64,000 bases of DNA, taken from assembly GCF_051020975.1 (NCBI RefSeq), contig NC_135034.1, forward strand, positions 4,092,001 to 4,156,000. The letters are read 5' to 3'. Every line of letters begins with the position of its first letter. Positions within the stretch are counted from its first letter, which is position 1. Under the pieces are notes generated by a model. That model did no database searches, was not told the origin of the DNA, and saw only the letters and a program-made list of their open reading frames with translations. Positions 1-11,787 of this stretch are shown here, piece by piece. This DNA comes from Osmia lignaria lignaria. Taxonomy: Eukaryota > Arthropoda > Insecta > Hymenoptera > Megachilidae. Both the position numbers and the translations under genes were made by a program.

Positions 1-223
1 CTCTTATTTGTGAAAGACAATATTCAAGTTTCTTTAAGTTATTTTATATATACCAGTACAATGCCAGCAATTTAGTAAATTTATCACTTTAATGTATATG
101 AATTTTTAATTATCATTTCAATAAGTTAGAGCATTATGTATGTTAAGCATTTTGTTCCTTGCACGCTATAATCATATCATTCATTAATACATTAACAACG
201 AGTTCATAACGTGGCTGTTTCAG

Positions 224-3200
224 CCAACGAGGCAAGCGGAAGACGGCTTAGTGCCATTCCACCAGGCCAACATGCCCCTGATTGGGGCAATGGCCCAACA
301 GGTACATTTATTACTACTCCTTCATGCTCCTTCCTTTCATTTGTGCTGTCTTATCATATCAAACGAATAAAACTATTTAAATAAAAGTGTAGAACTAGTA
401 ACTTTTTGTCGAAAAAATATATAGATATTAGTTCCTTTCTGTTCATTTCATATTCTAGGTTACAGTAAATATGCTTCATTTTTTAAAATTTTTTTTTTAT
501 AAACTGCTACTGTTTTGCAATTAATAATATTCGAAAAGGGATTTTTGTTTGTAATTGTTACTATTTCTAATTATTTTACAGCCTCAACATACTACTGGAA
601 AGTCGAAAGAAAAATTGTCAGAAGCGTTAAAGTCCTGTAACGAAATTTTGAAGGAACTATTCTCAAAGAAACACTCGGTAATTACTACAAATTTAATACG
701 TAGTTGATATGATAATTTAGACAATGTTTATAACTCACGTCCGATAATGTACAGGGTTATGCATGGCCCTTTTATAAACCGGTTGATGCGGAACTCTTAG
801 GTCTTCACGATTACCACGACATTATCAAGAAACCAATGGATCTTGGTACTGTGAAGGTAATACTTAGTTTTGCCATATGTATTTGTTATTAGAAAAAAGT
901 AGAATATATGCTTAATACAGTTTTCCTTTTCGTAGACGAAAATGGATAACCGTGAATATAAAACAGCACAAGAATTCGCGAGTGATGTGCGGCTTATATT
1001 TACTAATTGTTACAAGTACAATCCTCCTGACCATGATGTCGTAGCGATGGCTAGGAAGCTTCAAGATGTGTTTGAAATGAGGTTGGTTTTTACAAACCTC
1101 GAGGATATACCGCATTTTTTCCTCTTCATTTGTTATTTGTCGAAATAAAAATGTTTGATAAACCAGGTATGCAAAAATTCCGGATGAACCAATGGGCAGT
1201 ATGGTAGGCATTAAAGTTAGCAGTAGTAGTGCCAGTAGCTCCGGATCTGAAAGTTCTTCGGAGAGCGACGATTCGGACGAAGAACGTACTCAAAAATTGG
1301 TTGCTTTGCAGCAGGAGGTACATTATTATTTTATTATTATTTTGTTAATATTATTTTTTGTTGTATGCGGCTAATACAAAAACTTAACTTTATCTGTAGT
1401 TGAAAGTTATGCAAGAAAGAATGAGGAAATTAGTAGAAGAAAGTGGTAAAAAGAAGAGTAAAAAGAAGAAACCGGATAAGTCAAAATCAAGGCCATTGAC
1501 CAGTAAGAGTAGTAGCCTTGTAGCCAGTCATACTGGTGCCATGAAAGAACTTATGAAACCAAGTGGTGGAATTCCAAGTGTCTCTGATAGTGTCGGTGCT
1601 AGTATAGCCAGTGTTGCAATGGGGGGAGGTGATTTGAAAATGCCGGGTGGAATGGGTGGTGACCTTCATCATCCAGCCATAGCAGTAGGACCTAATAAAA
1701 CTCATGCGGCCGGAAGTATGAGTCATCATCTGCCAACGACGGCAAATGCTAAGCCAAAGGGAAAAGGAAGAGGACCTGGAAAAGCGGCAACGACAAATGC
1801 CGCGACTAAAAGGCCAAAAGCAAATAGCAGATCAGCTGGAACTAAAAAGAAGAATGCCAGTAGTCAACCACCTCCGATTACATTTGATTCGGAGGATGAA
1901 GATAACGCTAAACCAATGTCTTATGATGAGAAAAGACAACTTAGTTTGGATATCAATAAATTACCTGGTATGTTATAATTTTAGACGAGTATGTTGTACA
2001 TTCTGTGAGCGTCTCGATGTTTTATTGAGATGCTTTGCTCATTTTGAATTTCTAGGAGATAAATTAGGACGTGTTGTGCATATAATACAATCTCGAGAGC
2101 CTTCGTTAAGGGATTCGAATCCAGACGAAATTGAAATTGACTTCGAAACGTTGAAACCATCCACATTGAGGGAGTTAGAAAGCTATGTTGCTTCATGCCT
2201 TAGAAAAAAGCCACGTAAGTTTTATTTTGAATTTCATTTAATAAGTAAATTTGTAATGTATACGAGTTAAATTATTTATATCTTATACTATCTAACATGT
2301 ATATTAAAAATTATTCATTCGAACTATTTATTGCAATATTATGCTGCATATTATTGTTGTTGTTATTATTAATAGTATTTAGTTAAGAATTGGGACTTTT
2401 AACATCTTTTACAGACAAGAAAGTCAGTGGTAAATCTAAGGATGAACAAATGGCCGAGAAGAAACAGGAGTTAGAAAAAAGGTTACAGGATGTTACAGGG
2501 CAGTTAGGCAATGTTAAGAAAACCGCTAAGAAGGGTTAGTACTATGACTTTATTATATAATTAAATTAGCAGGTTCGTAATTTATTTTAATTATAAAGTT
2601 ATACAATTATTTTTAAATGCTGTTTACAGAGGACAGTAGTAAATCAGTTGATGTAGTTGGAACTGGAGGAGCTAGTGGGCCTTCGAGATTATCAGCGTCA
2701 AGTAGTAGTAGCAGTGATAGCGATTCCAGCAGTAGTTCACTTTCTTCGAGCTCCAGTGATTCGAGCGACAGTGAAGCAGGTTAGATATGAACCTCATGTA
2801 ACTGTTGCTATTATTAGACCCTTACTTGGGAACAATGAACTACTTATAAATAAGTAGTTGTCGTGAAAATATGAACTAATTTTTTTGTGAGATTTAAAAT
2901 TATGGGGTTATTTGCGATTGTTCATCTTTTCGAGTGTCGATATTTTTTAGTCAGCATTTTTCTTGTAATTTTCTTACTAATAACTTTCCATAAAGCACAG
3001 ATTTCTATTCACGTTTATGCTCGAAACATTACAAAGACAATATATATTTATAAATCCTCAACAAGCACTCTATATGTATTAGTTTCCCTTTTACTGAATA
3101 TTTTATTTCCTTATCGTACCGAAACAATATAGTTATACACTATATTTCTATTGTATTTCTAATAATACATATCTAGATACAAAGTTTTATGATTCATTGA

Positions 3201-6200
3201 TTTCTCAAGTAAGAGTGTTTGTTTAATACAATAAAAGAACTGTCATTTTAAGTGAAATCATAGACGTGAATCTCCTAGTTATTTTAAATAAAGTTATTCA
3301 CCATTTCATGTGGGTACTTGATACATATTAATATTGAAAATTTTATTAAAATTGTATATAAAAAATGTTACTATTTATGCAAGTTTCAGTTTATCTGTAT
3401 CGTTTTATTCACTATAAAATCGTGACTACATTACATCTCTTGTTTGAGTATTGATATTTTCCGTTCCTTCGCGGCTAAAAAGAATTTGCGTGCAGCTTAA
3501 ACATTTTTACAGATACATGAATGTATATAAATTATTTAAATAAAATTAATATTACAGTGTCAGTTCTTAAAATATTGATCATCATTTTTAAATCAATATG
3601 TTAGAATCATATTTGCCTCAGATAATACATCATTTTTAATAGATAGTATTTAAAGTATCTAGTGAAACTACTATCTTGTTGTATAAAAAAATTGAAACAT
3701 TTAATGCCCCATGACTTGGTGATAACTTTGCATTTAAAAAATAACGTAAACTCTGTGCCTAACCAATTTTGTATTGGCAGTTAAAACAATCGAAAATACC
3801 GGTGCAACATTATTGATGCAACATACACATTGTAACGAAGCGAAGTTAAAGGAAATAGAGATATAAAGAAATTTTTCAAATGGGGGTTTGATTGCACAAA
3901 TGCATCGCAAATATCTTCTTAAGCTGCTAAATCTTGCTTATTAATTGTATTTATTAGGACGGCGTTATTCGTGTAGCTTAAGTGCTGCGTTATATTAATG
4001 CAAGTACGAATATCGTGTCAAGTTTCATTGTGATAGCCACAGTGGATGCATTACCATTATAAAATTAAATGAATCATTATAAATTTATCCATAGCTACAT
4101 ACAAGTTTTGAAACAGATACATGTCTCGGAAAAGTTCCGATTAACAAAATTGAAACTTGACACAGTTAAACAATTTTTATTTAATTTACAAGACAATATG
4201 CAATGGTAAGAAAAAAAAGGTGAGCTAGTGGAGTGCAGACTGTGTTTAGAGGATACCATATGCCATGCCAGCTTGTTTCACAAATTATATTATTGATTAA
4301 AAATGATTACTTATATTTTCTCTTGCCCTGTCGGTGTTGACAATACATTCTGTTGCTCGAAAGTCAAGTATAGTTTGCAATTCAAGGTTACTGAATTTTT
4401 CACTGCAGTCTCATATTTGATTAAATGTGCAAGGAGAACACACATCTTTTGTAATTGGTCAAGCATTTGTAAACGACGGTAAGGCCATTTAGTTAATGTA
4501 TTGTAAATAAAGTAATATAAAATATAGCTGGGACTGTAGTGTCAAATGTTAGTACCTTGGAAGATACGTTGTAGCTTTTCCTGACAATTATATTGCCCTA
4601 CGTAACCCAAGCAACATCATGCAATATATTAACTCTTGCAAATTTAATATTTATTTACATTAATCGATAAGCAGAGCATTACTTGTATCACTGTGTTTTT
4701 TAAATCATTAAGTTTGTTTCCTCGCATTGATTCATTCATGTCGTATCATTTCTTGGAATATAGTACAGTGATATTAACAACGTCGTTTAAGTGTGGAATA
4801 TACACTTATTACCTGAGTGACGTGAGAACTGTGTTTAGGCTTCTGAACACTATACTTTGTTTCCACAGTTTAGACTGTGTGGACTTAATGGTCAACATAT
4901 AAAGAGGAATAAATTAGGCAGTGATATTTATTATTATACACACGGGAAACAAATGCAGACAATGTGTATTGGTGGCTGGATTTGCAAATCCACATTCTAT
5001 GGTTATTTATAATCCACAGCTTTCGCGTCAAATAGTGAATTTAATTAGATACACTTTCGTGTTAAATATTGTCTCCGCAAGAAAGAAAAACAAGAAAAAA
5101 AAGAAATTTTCAGAGTTTACATATTTTTTAAGATACTTACCTGATATTACCTCATCTAACTATTTCCATTTCTTAATTAGGTTTACTTTGATAAAGCCAA
5201 AGAAGTGGTGCTTCCTGTTAAAAGTCAATTATTAAGATTTATCATCTCATAATAAAAACGCTTTGGTACAATAGTATACACTATATTATTTAGATGAAAT
5301 GGTGAAATTAAACTAAGATCTTTGATCTTCCTCTGAGTATACATGGGTTCAAGTAAAAATTAGTTACAGAAATACATACCTAAAGTGTGCGGAGAAAGTG
5401 ATATACATATGATGTGATGAACAATAATTTCCATTTATTTTTTGTAAGATTAATGACTTTGAGCATACAAGGTTTATGTTAACATATCAGAGAAAGGCAA
5501 GTGTTCAAACAACACAGGCAGAAAAGGGTAGTACTGTTGTTTGTCAAATAAATAAAAGAAGACAAAAATGGTAGAAGGGATTAGGAATGAGAGCAGGATA
5601 AGGAAATGGTCTACGATACAACCAAGGCACACTAGCCTCCAAACACATTGTTTGCACTCCGCTAAGCTTTGCTAATCGTCGTTTTCATTATTCTATTTAC
5701 CACTAGTTCTTCATTGATAACCATTGTCAGTTTCTTCATTTCTGAAATTACTTGAACGAACGTTAGTGCATTTTCATTCTACTAAATCAATATCATTCTG
5801 ACAGTGATAATAATTAATTATGAAAAATGGTGTGGTTTTACATACCTTGCTATACAAAGTAATATTTATATCCTTGTTAAAAACGAATATAATTTAATTC
5901 TCTCTGAACAATAGTAAAATTCTCAATTATGCATAATACATATTACTGATTCAAAATATTCATGTCATAAAAATATCTCGAATAATATTAATTTTTAACC
6001 CGTCCTATTAAAAATGTTTCTTTCTTTTTAGAAAAACCTTTTATACAAGTTTGAACAAGGTTAATTTTAGTGATATTTTGTTTTTATATTTCTATGTGTA
6101 AATGTCTGCTCCATGATAGCGTTTTTTGTTGAAATATCATGTAAATTTAGTTCTTATATATAGTAAAGTATATACATAAGAAGTTATGGACGTAATTGAT

Positions 6201-7423
6201 ATAAGATTTTAAGGTGCTTCTGAAAGCACTTTATGCTTCAAAATGTTGCATAACATGAACATTGGAAAAAGAAGAGATAAAGGTGATCAAATTCGCACTC
6301 AGTACAATTTAATGTTATCATTAATCGTACAGTCAGCAGCGTACTTACTGTTCCAGAGAAACAATACAGTAGAGGAATTTAATTATTATTATTTTCTTTA
6401 TCAATCAGAAGAAATTGTTGTTTTCTATGGGAACTATAATTATTAAGGCGTTGATCAGGAAAAATTAAGCCTATTATTTTAGGTTCTTCGAAAAGGAAGA
6501 AAAAAAAAAAAATGGAATACTGAAAGTAAATAGAAAAAAAATTCGAATTAATTAGTTAGACTATATGAAAACAAATTGACGGCGTGTGCTGAATTAGATA
6601 GAAACTGTGCATCTATTAAAATACAATCACCATTAGCTTGTAACACAAGATATAGGGCATTTTATAATAATATCAATATTGCCTTCCAAAATTTTTGTAG
6701 CATTTATTCCAAGAAGCACGCGTCTAAATTTTTTCACATCTTTAGTCAGACTGGAACGTCATTCTTCCTTCGACATCGTTGTACGCAAAAGCAGATTTAA
6801 CGAGGTCGATATCTATTATTATAATTTGAGATGCTGTTTTATTTGAACGAAAGATGAAGAAAGAAAAAGACAAGAAACATTATTCTTCGCTCTCAGGAGC
6901 TATTTATTCGTGCGTTCCATCTGTTTTTCTGCGTATCACGAATTGGATAGCAACAGTAACACAAGCATACGCGTTTTGTACATAGTGAAAACTAATATAT
7001 CATAAAATATTAATAATAGTTGTAAGTTACGAAAAAGAAGTTAAGCGACACACAGGAGACTTTTTCTAAATGCATACACAAAAGTAGACGAATGAAATAA
7101 GTTAAAGAAAGAAAATGAAAAGGAGGAAGAGGAAGAAGAAAAGAGGAGGTCGATTCTTTGAGATCGTACGAAGTCGGAGTTAGCTCATTTGGTGGTGGTC
7201 CAGTTGACTATATTATATAAATTAAGATAAGCTGGAACTTCTACTCGATGTTTTTTTTTAAGCTAGTTGTTAACATTTCATTGCAATTGTTTTCTTCCTC
7301 TTGTATTTGTACATTTGACGAGTTTTAATCTAATATCGACCATTCCACTGATGAAGAGAATTGGATTCATGATGGGCATGAATCACATTTAAATGTAGTA
7401 TATAGAATTGCTGCTTGTAATTG

Positions 7424-7454
<31 letters not shown>

Positions 7455-10400
7455 AAAATATATATATGTATAACGAGTGATTATAAACATCGAGCAGGAG
7501 TGTCTTTGCCACCGATCTCAGTACTGTGCTAACTCCGACTTGAATTCAAATTTGAATTTAAAAAAAAAAAAAAAAAACTACCTTTGTACGAGCGTGACAC
7601 ACTTGTATCTTTCATGTTTAAGTTGAGTCCATATTGTACTATTTACGTGACTTTTATTTGCATTAATTAATTCTATGATTACATTACATTAATTATATTA
7701 TATTACATTATACTGTATGAAAAGAAGATGAAAGGAAAAAAGGCAGTTTGATGGTTTTTGTAGTCAGCATTTTGTAATCATCACTTTCGTCACTGTCACG
7801 ATTCTAATTGTAATATTCATTATTATGATTTATTTTATTATGATTAATATTATTATTATCATTATTATTATGATTATTATTATTATTATTCACACGAGAT
7901 AGAAGGCGCGTGTTCTCGCATACACGCATATATATATATATATATATAGAAAATATTATATGTATATGTATGTGCGGCAAATTTTGCAACACGTGAGCGT
8001 GTATTATGTATGTGCGCGCGCGTGTGGTATGTATGTATGTATTTATGATGTGTATACAAATATATATATACATATAAGTGTATGTATATATATGTATATA
8101 TATGCACACGCAATTATTCATAAATAAATTGAATACAACTAACTTTATGTAGAATGAGAGAAAAATGAATTGTTCTGCGCATTAAAAATTTTTTAATATA
8201 AAAAAAACCATTAAGATGAAAGTCCACAAAAAAAGAATAAAAAAAAAAAAAAAGAAATCATACAATTGAGATATTTAAATTAACATTGTTGTACACAGTG
8301 ATACAATTATAATATAAGCATATGAATAAAATCTATTAGAAAATATACGCTGGAAGTCTTTTAATTTTGTTTTCTAATGTATTTTAATGTTTATCTCGCA
8401 TCTTTTTTTACTTGGCGAAACATGACATTCATGGCTGGTATCCTCTGCACACTGCATTTCACTATAACTCCATCGATCTCTATCTTGTAATGAGAAAGTG
8501 ATTGGTCGATTGCACGTATTCACCGTTAGATGCACATTACATTAAATTACAGGAAACTCTTCGAATCGTCCCCCAAGAAAGAAAACAAAGAAGAGTACAC
8601 CAAGTACAGGACCTCCTCCAACTACAACTACTGTAACACCGGTAAGATAACGTTTTTCCTCTAAGCAGCATCTGTCCATAGCTCTTGTATAAATGATAAT
8701 ATTATATATTAATGTATCATTGTATGAACATAATTGTACATTTCTTATTGTAACCGAAATTTGTTGTATTATATTATTAATTTTTAATTTTTTATATTAT
8801 AAGTTCCAATATTCTACTTGTATTTAAAGGTCTATAAGATTGATAGCGCAATTGTTTTAGTATCGTAATGCATAACTCACAATTAGTCATTTAAAAGTAA
8901 CACGAACCTCCTGGTATACATAGTAAAAGATTTTTTATGCAAAATATATTAAATAACAGTGCACTCTTTAGGCACCTACACTGAATCACACCGGAGGTCT
9001 TTTAATGAACAGTCAACCCCCAACAAATTCTACGGGACCAATAACAAAACCAGCTGTAACACAGCCTAGCAATATTTCTTCAGATCAAGGTATGTGAAAA
9101 TTATTTAGACATAAGAGTATTGTAGAAAATCTGTATATCTTGGCATCTATATGCCAGTTACTAACATAATTTTATGCCACATGTTATTTTAATGTGCGTT
9201 GAATGTTTATGATGATTGAATTAATTATTTTATTAGGTGGTAATGGTCAACAATCTGTAGCAGTAGCGGCTGTTACAGCTGGTCAAGGATTGCCTGTCGC
9301 AAGTCACACATCTATGCCAGCTCAACCGCCACGATCTACGTCTATGGCTACAGCTGCACCTGTAAAAAAGCCTACTCCACCACCACCAACTACTTCTAAT
9401 CCACCAACTCCATCAGTGTCTGTACCAACTCCACCACCAAGTGTTACACCTACGAATACAAACTCTATAGTAGCTTCACCGGTTGTGCCTCAGCCACCAC
9501 AGCCACCTACATCAGTTAGTTCCTTTTCGAATACAAACACACCTGTACCCACAGATGGGACAACTTTAACCCAACAGTCAGATCTGTTGCAACCGTATAA
9601 TACTCTAGGTAACATATTTAATTGGATGATGTAATTAAAGAATTCTACTTTTATTACAACTATATAATCGCCCGAATGTATGCCTGAGAATGATTAAAAA
9701 TATGAACATTTTTCTTACAGCTCCTGTGCCTACTACACAGACATCGTTGGAACAAACGATGTCGATAAAAAAAGAATCGCACATACCAATGATTCAAACA
9801 CCGCATACAACAACGAATAATACCAATTTAAGTTTAATGCCAGATGTAAAGGCAGCAGTGAACATGATGCCTGCGAGTATGGCATCGAATTTAAACTTGG
9901 GAAATATAACGATGGCAAACCTGAGTATGAATTTGCAGCAAGGATTGGCCACGCATATGTCGATGCACAATCAATTGGAAAACATGATAAATACTACTTC
10001 ACCGTTGACCAGTATACAAAATTCCCATAATGCTACAATGTCACAACAGCATTCCAATGGATTTTCTAATATCAAACGGGAGAATTCTCCACCTAATATG
10101 TTGAATAATAATGGTATACCTGGGCTCAATATGGGAATGAACATGGCCGGAATGGGTTCAATTTTTGACCCTTTGTCTATCGTTCCGATGCCAATGCAAA
10201 TATCTCAAATACCAATAAAGAAAGAAGAGAAGTCGGTACCTATTTCTCAACCACAAATGCCTCAAAAACCCATGGATGGTAGGTTTGATAACGATTCATA
10301 TTGAAAGCATGTATTTTGAAGATCATTGTGCAATGCTATAGCAAACATATTTCACTTTTAATTTGTAGAGTAGTCTTGTCATATCTCATATTATGTTAGC

Positions 10401-11787
10401 CGCTATAACCATATTCGTAATAAACATATCCTACTTCCTCGCATCGTGCAACGCTTCCAAATTCTGCTTCTCTATCTCTTAACTTGTTCTGCATAATGAA
10501 TTATAATACTTATTGCGTGTGTCTAAAAATTTAATCTCCTCTGTGTGTTGTTCATATTCTAGATCCCTACATTAACTGCTTACTAATCAAATTTATAATA
10601 CCGTTGCTCTAGCCGGAGCTCTTTTTGCAGAAATGAGCGCAGGAATGCCACCGATGGGAAATCACTCGAGTTCGCAGCTTATGCCTGAAAAAAAGATGAC
10701 ACCACCGGATTCGAAGAATCCTGTGTCAAATTTTGCATCAGCCTTCAAAAATAAAGTAAGAACATAATGATTGTTTCAATATAGCATCCTAAGCGGTATA
10801 ATCTATTCAAAGTGCTTTTGTATCATTTCATTTGTGTTACTAATATTTAATACACGATTGTTGAATACGCATAGACTGTAGAACAGAATGTGAAAAATGC
10901 CTCGTCGTGGTCGTCTCTGGCTCAAGCATCCAGTCCCCAGTCTGCAGCCGGAAGTAGCATGAAGAGTGCTGCACGGGACTCGTTCCAGGCGTTCAAGAAA
11001 CAAGCCAAGGAGAAACAGGATAGAGTTAGTATGAATAATTAAATTGTAATTTATCGTTCATCATAACACGCAGATAGTTGTTTTATTTTCGATTCTCTGT
11101 TCTCATATTTACATGCGAGGTGTAGCAACAAGTATTAATTTCTCTTCTGCAGCAAAGAGCTCTATTGGAACAGCAAGAAATGCGAAGACAACAGAAAGAG
11201 CAAGCGGAACGAGAACGTTTGCGACAAGAGAATGAAAGAAGAAGAGAACGGGAAGAAGAGGACGCGTTAGACAAAGTTAGAAAAACTGTTGGTGATCCAC
11301 AGGGAAACGTTATGATTGCTACATCAAGAGCAGAAGAGGTGAAAGCCATTGTCGATACAGACAGTAGTAGTCCAAGTCAAGACAAAGCCGCGGCAGAAAG
11401 AGAACGTCAAAGGTTACGGGAACAGGAACGACGACGCCGCGAAGCGGTAAGTTCTAGTATAATTTCTTTTTCTGTAAGCGTTTCATTTCTCGTCATTCTG
11501 TTACAAAGATACAACAGAATTAAGATCAAATAAAACGTGTAATAATAGAGACAACATCATTGAAGATGAGATTATTGATATATTGACTTCAATTAATTAT
11601 CAGTTTGAAAAAGAATCGTTCAATTGTTTGATAGAGAATTATATTCGCGAGTAGGTTTCACAAGTCGTCTACAAGCTTCCGTAGGCGAGTTTGCCAAGAA
11701 TGGGTATATTTATTATTTCAGGCGGCTGGGCAAATTGACATCAACTTGCAAAGTGATTTGATGGCTGCGTTTGAGGAATCGTTATAA
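224..11787 (+). CDS. fs(1)h: BET bromodomain protein (fs(1)h / BRD4-like), 5'-truncated by the window, long isoform
   Basis: Chromatin reader of acetylated histones that recruits transcription elongation factors in the nucleus (family knowledge). Coding exons I can join in phase: 224-301, 582-677, 755-856, 936-1081, 1167-1317, 1400-1967, 2056-2214, 2415-2534, 2630-2779, 8553-8641, 8972-9089, 9237-9608, 9721-10278, 10631-10755, 10875-11024, 11153-11446, 11722-11787. They total 3342 nt, i.e. 1113 residues and a TAA. All have AG/GT borders. Domain order: inter-bromodomain linker, bromodomain 2, acidic Ser patch, Lys-rich stretch, NET domain, Ser-rich region, Pro/Thr/Met-rich tail, Arg/Glu-rich segment, C-terminal motif. 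Bromodomain 1 and the start codon lie upstream of the window. Identity rests on BD2 (WPFYKPVD, CYKYNPPDHD) and NET (LPGDKLGRVVHII), which are diagnostic of BET proteins. A vertebrate-style BRD name would fit equally well; in insects there is normally one BET gene, fs(1)h. Confidence 0.93.
582..1190 (+). other. Bromodomain 2 (BD2), spread over four exons
   Basis: Exons 582-677, 755-856, 936-1081 and the start of 1167-1317 encode a complete bromodomain. The Z helix is around KLSEALKSCNEILKELF. The WPF shelf is in GYAWPFYKPVD. The ZA loop is around DYHDIIKKPMDLGTVK. The acetyl-lysine-binding Asn is in CYKYNPPDHD, followed by helix C (VVAMARKLQDVFEMRYAKIPDEP). The His in PPDHD is the residue typical of BET BD2 as opposed to BD1, which supports calling this the second domain. 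No key residue is missing. Confidence 0.95.
1167..1317 (+). other. Acidic Ser/Asp/Glu cluster C-terminal to BD2
   Basis: After the end of BD2 this exon encodes a run of Ser followed by SESSSESDDSDEERTQKL. In BRD4 the matching segment is the N-terminal phosphorylation site cluster, a CK2 target that controls chromatin binding (family knowledge). The Ser-Asp/Glu pairs here fit CK2 consensus sites; phosphorylation itself is inferred. Confidence 0.7.
1400..1967 (+). other. Lys-rich basic segment and linker to NET
   Basis: The largest exon of the BET gene (568 nt). It opens with a coiled stretch (LKVMQERMRKLVEE), then a Lys-rich block (KKKSKKKKPDKSKSR) matching the basic-residue-enriched interaction region of BET proteins. 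A Gly/Met/His-rich low-complexity part and a second Lys/Arg/Ala-rich block follow, then the first residues of NET (MSYDEKRQLSLDINKLPG). Opposite-strand ORFs across it are shadows. Confidence 0.85.
1915..2214 (+). other. NET (extra-terminal) domain
   Basis: Split by the intron 1968-2055. It runs from MSYDEKRQLSLDINKLPG through DKLGRVVHIIQSREPSL and NPDEIEIDFETLKPSTLREL to ESYVASCLRKKPR. This is the conserved ET fold that binds partners such as NSD3 and JMJD6 in vertebrates (family knowledge). The acidic EIEIDFE strand, which pairs with ligand peptides, is intact. Confidence 0.95.
2415..2534 (+). other. Lys/Gln-rich coiled exon after NET
   Basis: Encodes a charged helical stretch (DEQMAEKKQELEKRLQDV) ending in TAKK. 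This is the usual position of the coiled region that follows NET in BET proteins. Phase 1 at both ends; borders acag/AC and AAGG/gttagt. Confidence 0.85.
2630..2784 (+). CDS. fs(1)h: Ser-rich SEED-like exon; unspliced form ends the short BET isoform
   Basis: The exon 2630-2779 encodes two dense runs of Ser with interspersed Asp/Glu, the SEED region of BET proteins, and ends ...SDSEA plus one base. If the donor at 2780 is not used, translation adds one Gly and stops at TAG 2782-2784. This gives a short isoform with 524 residues inside the window. If it is used, the reading frame continues at 8553. Short and long fs(1)h/BRD4 isoforms differ at this same point (family knowledge). That the short form arises here by intron retention is inferred from the in-frame stop and poly(A) signals downstream. 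Confidence 0.75.
3230..3292 (+). promoter_or_regulatory. Candidate polyadenylation signals for the short BET isoform
   Basis: Two AATAAA hexamers (3230-3235 and 3287-3292) lie about 450-510 nt after the alternative stop. Other AATAAA copies occur further down the intron, so the true site cannot be chosen from sequence alone. Confidence 0.35.
7171..7541. repeat. 371-bp nested inverted repeat
   Basis: A perfect 14-bp inverted pair (AAGTCGGAGTTAGC at 7171-7184, its complement at 7528-7541) encloses a second pair with one mismatch (CTACTCGATGTTT at 7241-7253 and AAACATCGAGCAG at 7485-7497). Near the centre is a small hairpin (GATTCATG / CATGAATC around 7365-7386). Could be an old MITE or a folded RNA segment of the intron/3' UTR. 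Confidence 0.55.
7424..7450. repeat. (TA)n microsatellite
   Basis: 27 bp of uninterrupted alternating A and T within the large BET intron, in the loop side of the nested inverted repeat. Confidence 0.95.
7800..8110. repeat. Cluster of microsatellites (ATT, TA, TGTA, CG/TG)
   Basis: Consecutive short arrays: ATT/ATG around 7805-7891, TA at 7929-7948, TATG/TGTA steps to about 8045, a CGCG/TGTG patch near 8013-8025, then TA/TATG to 8105. Opposite-strand ORFs rich in His/Tyr/Ile here are artefacts of the repeats. Confidence 0.85.
8553..11024 (+). other. Long-isoform-specific BET exons: Pro/Thr/Ser and Met/Asn-rich tail
   Basis: Six exons (8553-8641, 8972-9089, 9237-9608, 9721-10278, 10631-10755, 10875-11024). 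The first carries a short basic patch (RPPRKKTKK). Next come Pro/Thr-rich segments (KKPTPPPPTTSNPPTP), then an Asn/Met/Gln-rich stretch with two SIKKE/IKKEE motifs that look like sumoylation sites. The block ends with SNFASAFKNK and an Ala/Ser-rich part containing ARDSFQAFKKQAKEKQ. This order matches the low-complexity C-terminal half of fs(1)h long and BRD4 long. Sumoylation is inferred only from motif shape. Confidence 0.85.
10279..10630 (+). other. Intron with two in-frame acceptors (10612 and 10630)
   Basis: The main acceptor ctctttttgcag ends at 10630. A second AG at 10611-10612 (gttgctctag) would add 18 nt and the residues AGALFA without changing the frame. Nothing else is visible in this 352-bp intron. 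Confidence 0.5.
11153..11446 (+). other. Arg/Glu/Gln-rich coiled segment of long BET isoform
   Basis: 98 codons. An N-terminal Gln/Arg/Glu run (EQQEMRRQQKEQAERERLRQ) and a C-terminal one (AAAERERQRLREQERRRREA) flank a less charged stretch with DPQGNVMIATSRAEEVKAIV. This is the conserved region just before the C-terminal motif of BRD4 and fs(1)h long. High helical and coiled-coil propensity is evident from the composition. Confidence 0.85.
11722..11787 (+). other. C-terminal motif (P-TEFb-interacting) and stop codon
   Basis: The last exon encodes AAGQIDINLQSDLMAAFEESL and TAA. In BRD4 the equivalent C-terminal motif contacts cyclin T1/CDK9 of P-TEFb (family knowledge). Its presence shows that this is the BRD4-type long form, as opposed to a BRD2/3-type protein lacking the motif. 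Confidence 0.85.

Larger units (their letters stand above)
2785..8552 (+). other. Large intron of the long BET isoform, probably containing the short-isoform 3' UTR
   Basis: 5.8 kb without any ORF resembling a protein; the ORFs of 60-105 codons are AT-rich chance frames. It is rich in A/T homopolymers and, from about 7.4 to 8.1 kb, in TA, TGTA and ATT microsatellites. AATAAA hexamers at 3230 and 3287 could end the short transcript. The splice acceptor is at 8551-8552. Confidence 0.7.

Noticed and set aside
912..1211. 99-codon ORF opposite bromodomain 2
   Set aside because: Shadow of the well-supported BET coding exon on the + strand.
7804..8121. 105- and 75-codon ORFs on the - strand
   Set aside because: Translated microsatellite DNA (His/Tyr/Ile/Asn repeats).
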